Positions 7,102 to 13,594 of a stretch of 13,594 nucleotides of DNA are shown piece by piece. The stretch is from Lachnoclostridium sp. UBA7097 (GTDB lineage Bacteria; Bacillota; Clostridia; Lachnospirales; Lachnospiraceae). The DNA lies in NCBI GenBank assembly GCA_002499945.1, contig DKYP01000020.1, positions 1 to 13,594 on the forward strand. Direction: 5' to 3'. Every line of letters starts with the position of its first letter. The first letter of the stretch is position 1. Below the pieces are notes generated by a model, which was not told where the DNA came from, did not search any database, and was given only the letters and a program-made list of their open reading frames with translations. The translations under genes and the position numbers were made by a program.

Positions 7102-9453
7102 CTAATCTATATTTGATGCCTGTGAAGCCTGTATTTTTCTAAGCCCCTGTGATGACAGGAATGCAGCAGATGATGCTGTTATTAATACAAAAAACGGGTA
7201 AAACAGATATACTTCAAAAGCATTAACATCAAATTTTATGCTGTATGCACCCATCATCCGGAAAATTGGTGTTATAAGAAGCTGTGAAACCGGGCTTGAA
7301 AGTAATATTCCCAAAGCAGCTGAAACCAGTAATATAATTACAATCCTTAATGTCTGCCATACAGACAGTGAAATATCTTTAAAACCTATAGCTTTAAGAA
7401 TTGCAATTTCACCTTTCTCCTTTGTAATAAAACTTTTAACCATAAGGATTGTAACAAGCATATTTATACAGATTACAACACCAAATACAAGATTTTTAAC
7501 ACTGTTTATCTGGCCGCTAATATCACCAATCATGGAAGTTACATAACCACTAGCAGAATAAACTTTGTCATCTGGATAAAGTGATTCCAGAAGTTTTTTC
7601 CTGCCAGACAACTCACTACTGCCAGGATTATCTTTATAACGCACCTGTATGCCAAGTACACCACTTAAATTTTTGCTGGCAATATCTTCACCATGGTAAA
7701 GGCGTATAGTTGCGCCTGCATTCTGCATGGACTGGAAAATTGCTGTTACAGTATATTTCTTTGTTTCACCACCCATCTGTACTTCTGCATCATCACCAAT
7801 CCCTGCACCGGTTTTTTCTGCAACCACACTGGAAATTGCAATTTCCCCGCAATTTTCCGGTGGTGTCCCATCTATATAAAGATACATACTGTCATTTATA
7901 TCACCAGCCCCCTGCTCTGCCATTACTTCTGCTTTATTTCCATTAAAAAATATATTTGATACAAAACAGGTTTCCTGGAATACTATTGCATCAATATTAT
8001 TTTTTTCAAGCTCTTTCTTTAAACTGCTGATTTTTTCCCTCACATTTTCCAGTCCGGAACTGTTTTCTGTAACCAGCATTTTCTGGGAAATAACATGGTC
8101 ACATGATGCCATGTTAAGCAATTCTATAAATTTATCAGAACTAAGTGTATTTACAGTATTTACAGGGACAATTACTAAAAGTATGCCTAATGTAAAAACC
8201 AGTACCATTGACATATATCTTTTAGGGCTGCTTAAGATATCATTAGCCGCCATAAAAGGTACTGGTGCAAGCCTTGATTTGCTAAGATGTATAAACCCTT
8301 TTTTAACATAACGTTCGCCTGTTTCACCATTTCTTATAGCTATAACAGGTGAAATTTTATTTATATTCCTTGTACAGAAATAACAGAATAACACTACAAT
8401 AAATACTGTAACCATTGCCAGCAGCAAATTTATAATATAACTGCCAGTTACTGGCATTATAATATTTTTTGAAATACTTTTTAATAAAAGTTTTCCAAAT
8501 GGAATACTGGCTATAAAACCAGCCAATGCCCCTGTAACTGAAATTGCCAGATACTTTACAATATATAGAAACCTTATGCTGCCATTTTTAATGCCAATAG
8601 CTTTCATAACACCTATTTCCCGGTATTCTTCATTCATAGTAAAATTAATTGTAAAACGTAATATCACCATTGATATAAGGATAATACATATGCTTGTCAC
8701 TAAAATTGTTGCAGCAATAACTATATCTGTAATATACATTAACTTTATTGTATTATAATCTGCCCTTGCCATAGAACTTACATCAATTTTTGATACTTTT
8801 GCATTATAATCTTTATCATCTGTATAAACATTACAGCTCCATAACACGCCTGGTTTTCCCTTTTTTAAATAATTATAATCATTTTCACTAACAAGAATCC
8901 GGGTTATCCCCATCATGCTTGAAGAACATATTGCATCTTTTGTATAATCTTTAAGAATAAAATCTTTTACCACGCCATTTATTGTTACCTGTATTTTACT
9001 TCCAATTTTAAAATTATTCTTTTCCGAATAAAATACATTTTCTGTAAAATATATTTCACCATCAGAAACATTTGTAATTTCATTATCCCCGCTGTCAAAA
9101 ATCCTAAGAGGTTCTTTAGTTGTTTCAATACATATAATATTAGAATAATCAAACTTTCTGCCATCAATTTTAAAATTATCTGCATTTGCAGAAATCATTT
9201 CACTGGATTTGCAGCCATAATTATTTTCACTGGCAAAATCTTCATATTTCTCTTTATCTGTTATATCATTAAATAAAAACCAGTAACCGGGCACCTCTGC
9301 CATTTCAAAATAATTATCCAATGCCGTAAAAATTGTAACCATATTGCTTCCCCCGCTTGCAATAAACATAGCTGCAAGCAGGATAAATACCAGCAAAACA
9401 AAATTCATTGTTTTTTTGCGTTTTAAATCTTTTTTAAGTATGTGCGAGTACAT
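7102..9453 (-). CDS. ABC transporter permease with two FtsX domains
   Basis: This 783-residue membrane protein is the translocator of the operon. I count eight helices: 18-38, then an external domain of about 200 residues, then 242-266, 297-318, 340-362 and 413-432, a second external domain of about 215 residues, then 655-675, 702-722 and 746-767. Two FtsX cores carry the matching loops REIGVMKAIGIKNGSI (278-293) and KGEIAILKAIGFKDISL (680-696), so the protein is an internal duplication of the MacB-like half. BceB permeases have ten helices and one large external domain, so this is a different subtype of the type VII group. Likely roles are efflux of, or release from, an envelope-active peptide or lipid; substrate unknown. 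AAAGGGG lies 8 nt before the ATG. It is first in the operon. Confidence 0.88.
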   Translation of the reverse strand: MYSHILKKDLKRKKTMNFVLLVFILLAAMFIASGGSNMVTIFTALDNYFEMAEVPGYWFLFNDITDKEKYEDFASENNYGCKSSEMISANADNFKIDGRKFDYSNIICIETTKEPLRIFDSGDNEITNVSDGEIYFTENVFYSEKNNFKIGSKIQVTINGVVKDFILKDYTKDAICSSSMMGITRILVSENDYNYLKKGKPGVLWSCNVYTDDKDYNAKVSKIDVSSMARADYNTIKLMYITDIVIAATILVTSICIILISMVILRFTINFTMNEEYREIGVMKAIGIKNGSIRFLYIVKYLAISVTGALAGFIASIPFGKLLLKSISKNIIMPVTGSYIINLLLAMVTVFIVVLFCYFCTRNINKISPVIAIRNGETGERYVKKGFIHLSKSRLAPVPFMAANDILSSPKRYMSMVLVFTLGILLVIVPVNTVNTLSSDKFIELLNMASCDHVISQKMLVTENSSGLENVREKISSLKKELEKNNIDAIVFQETCFVSNIFFNGNKAEVMAEQGAGDINDSMYLYIDGTPPENCGEIAISSVVAEKTGAGIGDDAEVQMGGETKKYTVTAIFQSMQNAGATIRLYHGEDIASKNLSGVLGIQVRYKDNPGSSELSGRKKLLESLYPDDKVYSASGYVTSMIGDISGQINSVKNLVFGVVICINMLVTILMVKSFITKEKGEIAILKAIGFKDISLSVWQTLRIVIILLVSAALGILLSSPVSQLLITPIFRMMGAYSIKFDVNAFEVYLFYPFFVLITASSAAFLSSQGLRKIQASQASNID

Positions 9454-9484
9454 TTCTTAAGCCCCTTTCTTATTTTGTGGCTTA

Positions 9485-9519
9485 ATTATAGCAGGGGAAT
9501 TATTAAATAATCCTTAAAT
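9485..9519 (-). promoter_or_regulatory. Operon promoter with ATTTAA direct repeats (candidate regulator site)
   Basis: A perfect TATAAT (9490 down to 9485) precedes the permease gene by 31 bp. There is no -35 match; instead ATTTAA occurs twice on the minus strand (9519-9514 and 9508-9503), 11 bp apart, with 12 bp from the nearer copy to the -10. Tandem half-sites one helical turn apart replacing the -35 are typical for activation by PhoB/VanR-type regulators. The upstream copy overlaps the stop codon of the HD-domain gene. Binding by the operon's own regulator is inference. Confidence 0.45.
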
Positions 9520-10326
9520 CCCGAAATGTTCTTCAACCATTTTTCTTATTTCCTTAAACTGTAACTTTGTATTCTGGTTATCCGTCTTAAAATCCATAAG
9601 GTTATCCAGATACCCCTGCTCTTTTGCAATAATAAAACTTTCAGGAAATACCAGTTCAAATGCAAGTGCTATATACGCCGCTATATAATCAGCAGGTGTC
9701 TTTTTAAGGCTTCTTAAAACAGCGTGCTTTTCCCTTAATGCCTGCATAACTTCACTAGAAACCTCTTTCTTTGGAATATCTTCTGTATTTACATTATATA
9801 TATCCTTTAAAGGTGTATCATTTACAACTTTAAAAATATCAAGCTTATCTGCATCACGTATTATACTACAGAACAAAGTTGTCCTTTCATCAAGCCCATC
9901 TTCAATCCTGTATGCACTATGGTTCCAGACTGCTTTTTTTATAATATCAAGGCTTTCCATTCCACCCTTTTCCATATAATGGCTTATATCCGGATTATCA
10001 CTTATAAGATAATCCTTAAGTTTGCCATCGTAAAATAATATATTAACTGCATAATGTGCATGGTCAATGGAATCTGCATCTGAAAACGTGCCAAACCGGC
10101 GTATCTGTTCAAAACGCCCGACATCATGCAATATTCCAATTAACCATGCCAAATCTGTATCATAGGCAGATAACTTAAGGCTTCTTGCTATCCTGTCACA
10201 TAATCCGGCCACACGGTACGTATGTTCCACTTTTAGCTTAATTTTACTGTCACTAATATTATAAGCACTTGTATATTCTGCAAAATTATTTAATACTTTC
10301 TTTCTGTCTATTACCAGCTTGTCCAT
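9514..10326 (-). CDS. HD-domain metal-dependent phosphohydrolase
   Basis: The 270-residue protein has the HD superfamily metal site: H35 (KVEHTYRV), H67-D68 (GILHDVGRF), then histidines of IDHAHYAV (H89, H91) and WNHS (H136), and Asp in RDADKLD (158-163). These enzymes cleave phosphate esters of nucleotides or cyclic nucleotides with bound metal ions; the true substrate cannot be told from sequence. The start is taken at 10326 because GGAGG (10337-10333) is 6 nt before it, whereas the in-frame ATG at 10332 touches that site with no spacer. It is cytoplasmic, with no signal peptide or helices. The gene begins only 28 bp after the T-tract of the terminator for the upstream AIM24 gene, so its expression must come from read-through or a poorly visible promoter. 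It ends 60 bp before the permease operon. Confidence 0.85.
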   Translation of the reverse strand: MDKLVIDRKKVLNNFAEYTSAYNISDSKIKLKVEHTYRVAGLCDRIARSLKLSAYDTDLAWLIGILHDVGRFEQIRRFGTFSDADSIDHAHYAVNILFYDGKLKDYLISDNPDISHYMEKGGMESLDIIKKAVWNHSAYRIEDGLDERTTLFCSIIRDADKLDIFKVVNDTPLKDIYNVNTEDIPKKEVSSEVMQALREKHAVLRSLKKTPADYIAAYIALAFELVFPESFIIAKEQGYLDNLMDFKTDNQNTKLQFKEIRKMVEEHFGI

Positions 10327-10353
10327 AACCATCCTCCATTATATTTTATATCT

Positions 10354-10408
10354 AAAAACGCCATAGCATTCTGGTAATGGTACCGGTTATATACTATGGC
10401 ATATTTTT
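10354..10408. terminator. Hairpin terminator after the AIM24-family gene, possibly bidirectional
   Basis: GCCATAG (10360-10366) and CTATGGC (10394-10400) form a perfect 7-bp stem around a 27-nt loop. On the minus strand it is followed by GTTTTTAG, on the plus strand by ATATTTTTAT. It should end the AIM24 transcript. It lies immediately before the HD-domain gene. Confidence 0.6.
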
Positions 10409-10444
10409 ATGTATCTTATATATTATTGGATTAAAACCAGATAA

Positions 10445-11125
10445 TTACTTTGAAGGAATCATCCTTGCAATCCTTCCTGCAAACTCATTGAAGTTCTGTG
10501 TCTGTAATATAACCCTTCCAGGACCTGTAAGCTTTGTAAGGAAAAGACCTTCACCGCCAAGGAAAATATTTTTAAGCCCTTTTACTGTTTCTATTTCATA
10601 TGTAACATTCTTATCAAAACCTACTACATTACCTGTATCAACTTTTATAACTTCACCTGGTGCAAGGTCCTTTATAACCTTGTCCCCGTCTATTTCTAAG
10701 AATACCATGCCATTACCTGTGATATCCTGGAGGATAAAACCTTCACCGCCAAAGAATCCGGCAGAAAACTTTTTAGTAAATGCAACTGATAAATTAACTG
10801 CTGGTTCTGCACATAAAAATGCCCCTTTCTGGCATATAAGCCCGCCGGCTTCACCTACATTGACAGGCAGAATCTCTCCGGCTACAGTTGATGCAAAAGC
10901 TATAGATGCGCCAGGCCTTGTAGCTGTATAGTTTGCCATAAATAATGATTCACCGGCAAACATCCTGCCTACACCTTTAAGCAGTCCGCCATTAGTATTT
11001 GTATTCATTTCAATCCCCTCAGACATCCATGCCATTCCGCCTGACTGTGTATACATTGATTCCCCTGCTGCATCAAAAACAACTTCCACTGCCGGCATAG
11101 TATTTCCAATAATCCTGTATTTCAT
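10445..11125 (-). CDS. AIM24 / TIGR00266-family protein
   Basis: The 226-residue protein opens MKYRIIGNTMPAVEV and continues with QSGGMAWM, RMFAGESLFMANYTA and PGxIxP-like turns, which are hallmarks of the bacterial AIM24 (DUF124, TIGR00266) family. These are beta-rich proteins with a double-psi or TRAP-like fold; the mitochondrial relative AIM24 affects inner-membrane organisation, but the bacterial function is not established. An internal repeat is visible: FFGGEGFILQDITGNGMVFLE and FLGGEGLFLTKLTGPGRVILQ, about 70 residues apart. I start at ATG 11125, 3 nt after AGGAAGGA; the open frame extends to 11158 but that prefix (MYALLHRKEGK) contains the ribosome site. It has its own promoter and terminator, so it is monocistronic. 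Confidence 0.88.
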   Translation of the reverse strand: MKYRIIGNTMPAVEVVFDAAGESMYTQSGGMAWMSEGIEMNTNTNGGLLKGVGRMFAGESLFMANYTATRPGASIAFASTVAGEILPVNVGEAGGLICQKGAFLCAEPAVNLSVAFTKKFSAGFFGGEGFILQDITGNGMVFLEIDGDKVIKDLAPGEVIKVDTGNVVGFDKNVTYEIETVKGLKNIFLGGEGLFLTKLTGPGRVILQTQNFNEFAGRIARMIPSK

Positions 11126-11179
11126 TTTTCCTTCCTTTCTATGCAAAAGCGCATACATGTTTAATAAGTTTTAAGGTAT

Positions 11180-11196
11180 CAGAACAATATGTTCTG
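11180..11196. promoter_or_regulatory. Perfect 7-3-7 palindrome at the AIM24 transcription start
   Basis: CAGAACA (11180-11186) and TGTTCTG (11190-11196) are exact inverted copies around a 3-bp centre, covering about +1 to +17 of the predicted transcript. Symmetry, size and position suggest a dimeric repressor operator; a 5'-end RNA hairpin is the alternative. It resembles, but does not fit, the Gram-positive LexA box, since GAAC and GTTC are 5 rather than 4 bp apart. Confidence 0.45.
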
Positions 11197-11202
11197 TTTT
11201 GT

Positions 11203-11231
11203 ATTATACCATATATATAAATGTAAGGCAA
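11203..11231 (-). promoter_or_regulatory. Promoter of the AIM24-family gene
   Basis: On the minus strand TTGCCT (11231-11226) and TATAAT (11208-11203) are 17 bp apart, with an extended -10 (TGGTATAAT). Transcription should begin near 11196, giving a leader of about 70 nt. It is one of the strongest promoters in the window. Confidence 0.7.
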
Positions 11232-11289
11232 CCAGCGGCGTTTATATAAATTATTCCCCGGAAATTGTAAAAATTCCACAAACATTATT

Positions 11290-11991
11290 TTAACCATTTG
11301 CAAGGTAATAACGGTATTCCATAAGATGCTTTTTAAATTCAGCAAACTTCCTTGTACTTAACATTGCCATATCACCATTGTTCATTTTAATATCAGTTTT
11401 ACAGAAACTGTCCACACATCTTAAATTTATTAAATATGACCTGTGGACACGGTAAAATCCTTCATCTGACAATTCATGTTCCATATCTGAAATTGTGGAA
11501 CCACACACAAAAGAATCATGCCCTATATGCACGATTACATTTCTTTTCAGGGTTTCAATATATACAATATTTTTTACCTTGACAATAATATCCCTTGTGT
11601 GTATAACTTTGAGGACTATTGTTTTGCCACTATTAATTTTTCTCCCTGCGCTTTTTAATGCCTCTGGAAGTTCATCTGCCATGGAAGGCTTGTCTATATA
11701 TCTGAATGCCTCAAATATAAAACCCTTCCTGGCAAGTTCATCATGTGTTGTAAGGATTATAACAATTGTTTCCGGATACCTGGTTTTATATCTTTCTATA
11801 GCTTCAAACCCATCCATAACAGGCATTTCAATATCCATTAAAACAATATCAAATTCTTCATTTGCACCAAGGAAACTTTTACCTGATAAATAACATAAAA
11901 CTTTTACATTCATGCCGCCATAATAACCATATAAAAATTTTTCTATCTTCCTGAGCCACAGTTTTTCATCATCAACCACTGCAATTTTCAT
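11290..11991 (-). CDS. LytTR-family response regulator (AgrA/LytR-like)
   Basis: This 233-residue regulator has a receiver domain (about 1-120; acidic pair D7/D8, phosphoacceptor D53 in VLMDIEMPVMDG, switch Thr81 or Thr82, Lys101 in DKPS) and a LytTR DNA-binding domain (about 130-230; DIIVKVKNIVYIETLKRNV, GFYRVHRSYLINL, LSTRKFAEFKKHL). Such regulators are usually driven by GHKL kinases of the AgrC/ComD type, and one is encoded at 12466 onward on the same strand. The AAGGAGGG site 6 nt before the ATG makes the start certain. A 474-bp gap with a terminator separates it from the kinase, so the two are probably not simply co-transcribed. I find no convincing LytTR repeat (ACAGTTAAG-like pairs) nearby. 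Confidence 0.92.
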   Translation of the reverse strand: MKIAVVDDEKLWLRKIEKFLYGYYGGMNVKVLCYLSGKSFLGANEEFDIVLMDIEMPVMDGFEAIERYKTRYPETIVIILTTHDELARKGFIFEAFRYIDKPSMADELPEALKSAGRKINSGKTIVLKVIHTRDIIVKVKNIVYIETLKRNVIVHIGHDSFVCGSTISDMEHELSDEGFYRVHRSYLINLRCVDSFCKTDIKMNNGDMAMLSTRKFAEFKKHLMEYRYYLANG

Positions 11992-12143
11992 AAGCTGCCC
12001 TCCTTCCAGCCAGCATTATTTCTGCATAATAACTAATTTTCATTTTAAGCCTAAATATACTTTAAATTCATGGATAAAATATAGAAAAAATGAAATAAAT
12101 ACACATTAAGATGAACTTATTTTACCAGATATCCTATAAAACG

Positions 12144-12175
12144 AAAAGAAAGCTTACAAAATCCTGTAAACTTTC
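12144..12175 (-). terminator. Terminator of the small transcript between kinase and regulator
   Basis: GAAAGCTTACA (12148-12158) pairs with TGTAAACTTTC (12165-12175), an 11-bp stem with one G-T pair and a 6-nt loop. On the minus strand it is followed by TTTTCGTTTTAT. It separates the small unit from the LytTR regulator gene; nothing on the plus side resembles a T-tract. Confidence 0.7.
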
Positions 12176-12220
12176 CCTTCCGTATATCTACCATTTACTT
12201 ATTTATAATTATTATACCAA

Positions 12221-12280
12221 TCAAAGAAATAAAACATAAAACCTAAAAAACATACATAAGAATCCTAATACAGCTAACAT
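12221..12280 (-). CDS. Possible 19-aa hydrophobic peptide, in frame behind the first small frame
   Basis: ATG at 12280 opens MLAVLGFLCMFFRFYVLFL, then TGA. AGGA lies about 5 nt upstream, a weak ribosome site. It is in the same frame as the 20-codon peptide ending at 12293, with only TAC AGG AAA TGG between its ATG and that TAA, so it may instead be the broken second half of one 44-residue two-helix protein. It is a single hydrophobic segment; no family recognised. Confidence 0.2.
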   Translation of the reverse strand: MLAVLGFLCMFFRFYVLFL

Positions 12281-12292
12281 CCATTTCCTGTA

Positions 12293-12355
12293 TTACTTTT
12301 TCCCCCATAACAAATATGCTATATATTCAAATATATATAATGTATAAGGCACCAC
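12293..12355 (-). CDS. Candidate 19-20 aa hydrophobic peptide with GTG start
   Basis: GGGGAGGAGG (12370-12361), the strongest ribosome site in the window, is followed by two tandem GTG codons: one 5 nt away (12355) and one 8 nt away (12352). The second has the better spacing. The frame reads MVPYTLYIFEYIAYLLWGKK, then TAA. This is one short membrane-type helix with a basic end, seen in type I toxins and other small membrane peptides. It is backed by a promoter 32 bp upstream and a terminator downstream. The same frame reopens after the TAA for another 23 codons. Sitting between a GHKL kinase and a LytTR regulator it might be a signal or accessory peptide, but it lacks the cysteine-centred core and charged tail of AgrD. 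No homologue is known to me. Confidence 0.4.
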   Translation of the reverse strand: MVPYTLYIFEYIAYLLWGKK

Positions 12356-12386
12356 TCTTACCTCCTCCCCGCTAAATGATACCTTT

Positions 12387-12415
12387 ATAATAGATTTCAT
12401 GCATTGGATTTTCAA
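12387..12415 (-). promoter_or_regulatory. Promoter of the small transcript
   Basis: On the minus strand TTGAAA (12415-12410) and TATTAT (12392-12387) are 17 bp apart. The start near 12380 gives a leader of about 25 nt before the GTG. The promoter lies 50 bp after the kinase stop codon, so this unit does not depend on the kinase transcript. Confidence 0.6.
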
Positions 12416-12465
12416 TAGCATCTGCACAAATGTAACTTTTAAATACATATATGAAATAGTTTGGT

Positions 12466-13594
12466 CTATATTTTTAGTTTATTAGCTCCATCTTTATTTA
12501 CTAATGCAATTAAAACCCCAAATATACCATCCCCGGTTTTTATATCAATGCTTCCATTATAAATATCAACACTCCGTTTAACATTAATAAGCCCGTAACC
12601 GTGGTTTTTTGTATTCTTTTTTGACAAAATCTTATTTTTATAAACATTTAATTCCCCTGTATAAGGATTAACCACATTACAATAAACCATTAAATCATCA
12701 TAACGGAATGTCATTGTCACCCATCTTTTATCTTCTTCCAGTAATTCTACTGCTTCTGATGCATTATCAAGAAGATTGGAAATAATTGTACATAAATCAA
12801 ACATGGCTATATAACAGTTTTTTGGTAATTTTCCTGAAATATTAAAGATGATACCAGCTTTACCTAATTTCTGGTAATAATAATTAAGAATTGCATCTAC
12901 AAAACTGTTTGATACAGATATATACCTGTTGTTTATATCAAGTCTTTCTGAAATATCCTCTATATATTTTTCAACATCCCCATATTTATTATCTTTACAT
13001 AATATTAACAACGAATTTAAATGGTTCTTATAATCATGCCGGAACTTCTTCGTTTCCTCTTCCCTGTATTCAAGATACTCATAATTTTCCTGCTGGAGAG
13101 TCAGGTATTTACGGTTCAGGTGCTGCTGGTATTTTAACCCTTCATTTGCCATCGTTATTAACACAATAAGGTTATATTGTATTAAAATACTGGCAGAAAC
13201 TATTATTGAAATAACTATTGCATCCCTGTCAATGTTGCCAAGCAAAACAAATACATATGTCAGTAATAAATAATCCCCAACACCTATTAAAAGGTAAACT
13301 ATGTAATACACTAAAGAAATTTTATGTAAAATCCTGATTTTTTCCCTGATTAAGAAATTAGCTATTAATAAAAGCAGCAATACAATTATATAAGTGGATA
13401 TTTTGATTAATAAACCATTCTCAATTCCAAAATATCCAAAAATACTTGTAATACTGCTATACACCATTGCATCAATAATATTAATAAACATTATTGACCA
13501 AAGAACCTTTGGTACTATTTCTTTAAAATTAAACTCGCTGTACAATAAATATATTTCTATTGTTTTAAAAAATACATAAAATAATATAAAAACC
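12466..13594 (-). CDS. GHKL-family sensor histidine kinase (AgrC-like), 5' end outside the window
   Basis: The frame is open to the right edge: upstream of the TTG at 13545 it continues in frame (FYVFFKTIEIYLLYSEFNF) with no stop and no ribosome site, so the true start is beyond 13594. Counting from that TTG (359 codons), helices lie at about 14-34, 46-66, 76-101 and 108-131, with at least one more in the upstream extension, as in the multi-helix sensor part of AgrC. A coiled segment (135-165) leads to the phosphoacceptor motif KKFRHDYKNH (His170, Asn174), N-box ISNLLDNASEAV (N257, N261) and G-box NHGYGLINV (314-322), all typical of GHKL kinases that sense peptides and pair with LytTR regulators. 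The partner is presumably encoded at 11290-11991. Any agrB/agrD genes would have to lie to the right, out of view. Confidence 0.88.
   Translation of the reverse strand, partial: VFILFYVFFKTIEIYLLYSEFNFKEIVPKVLWSIMFINIIDAMVYSSITSIFGYFGIENGLLIKISTYIIVLLLLLIANFLIREKIRILHKISLVYYIVYLLIGVGDYLLLTYVFVLLGNIDRDAIVISIIVSASILIQYNLIVLITMANEGLKYQQHLNRKYLTLQQENYEYLEYREEETKKFRHDYKNHLNSLLILCKDNKYGDVEKYIEDISERLDINNRYISVSNSFVDAILNYYYQKLGKAGIIFNISGKLPKNCYIAMFDLCTIISNLLDNASEAVELLEEDKRWVTMTFRYDDLMVYCNVVNPYTGELNVYKNKILSKKNTKNHGYGLINVKRSVDIYNGSIDIKTGDGIFGVLIALVNKDGANKLKI

Larger units (their letters stand above)
11992..12465. other. Gap between kinase and LytTR regulator, with a small transcription unit
   Basis: No gene of ordinary length is present. 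On the minus strand it holds a promoter (12387-12415), a very strong ribosome site GGGGAGGAGG (12370-12361), one or two tiny hydrophobic reading frames (12221-12355), an extended -10 TGGTATAAT (centred on TATAAT at 12216-12211, no clear -35) and a strong terminator (12144-12175). Between that terminator and the regulator start (11992-12137) I see only AT-rich sequence and no convincing promoter. Confidence 0.6.

Noticed and set aside
10377..10931. 184-codon plus-strand frame opposite the AIM24 gene
   Set aside because: It is the antisense shadow of a clear family member, is rich in Pro/Ser/Thr as such shadows are, and has no ribosome site.
11180..11196. LexA/DinR SOS box
   Set aside because: GAAC and GTTC are separated by 5 bp, whereas the Gram-positive LexA box has 4; a LexA site is therefore unlikely.
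12221..12355. AgrD-type autoinducer peptide
   Set aside because: No cysteine- or serine-centred ring segment followed by an acidic tail; the only Cys is in the second half amid hydrophobic residues, and no agrB is in the window.
12411..12465. LytTR binding repeats before the small unit
   Set aside because: Only a single partial match (AAAGTTACA) was found, with no second copy about 21 bp away.

Overview
The window is AT-rich Gram-positive-type DNA. Strong GGAGG ribosome sites, promoters with 17-bp spacers, an oxygen-free (class III) ribonucleotide reductase, a VanR/VanS-type two-component ABC cassette and a GHKL/LytTR pair all fit an anaerobic Clostridia genome, most likely Lachnospiraceae. 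That assignment is inference from gene content and style; no rRNA or other taxonomic marker is present.

Layout. (1) 231-611 (-) is a small four-helix membrane protein. It is divergent from 774-1673 (+), a PF06541-type membrane protein once named a CmpB-like ABC permease. (2) The gap 1674-2157 has no gene longer than 60 codons but is densely built. On the minus strand is a 52-codon hydrophobic peptide (1775-1933) resembling holin-like type I toxins, with its own ribosome site and terminator. On the plus strand a consensus promoter and terminator frame a roughly 100-nt RNA antisense to the 3' end of the peptide mRNA. This looks like a complete type I toxin-antitoxin locus of TxpA/RatA layout, and the toxin carries an 18-bp in-frame tandem duplication in its membrane helix. 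(3) nrdD (2158-4320, +) has a candidate NrdR-like operator and a leader hairpin; no nrdG follows. (4) A four-gene minus-strand operon (9453 down to 4407) encodes an FtsX-type permease, its ATPase, an OmpR-type regulator and a histidine kinase. The promoter has a -10 but a poor -35, which is replaced by two ATTTAA repeats 11 bp apart, a good candidate autoregulatory site. (5) An HD-domain phosphohydrolase (9514-10326, -) and an AIM24-family protein (10445-11125, -) are separated by a strong hairpin terminator. The AIM24 promoter carries a perfect 7-3-7 palindrome at its expected transcription start. (6) At the right end a GHKL sensor kinase, cut by the window edge, and a LytTR response regulator (11290-11991, -) flank a 474-bp gap. 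That gap holds a self-contained small transcription unit: promoter, very strong ribosome site, short hydrophobic peptide interrupted by an in-frame TAA, and terminator.

How it works together. The two signalling modules are the main theme. The first probably senses an envelope stress or peptide through the kinase's external loop and induces its own FtsX-type exporter. The second is an AgrC/AgrA-like pair whose signal is unknown; the small hydrophobic peptide between its genes is the most obvious local candidate for a partner, although it does not look like a classical AgrD. The most interesting parts are therefore the two small-peptide loci, at 1690-2010 and 12140-12415. All calls come from reading the sequence; no database search, folding program or expression data were used.
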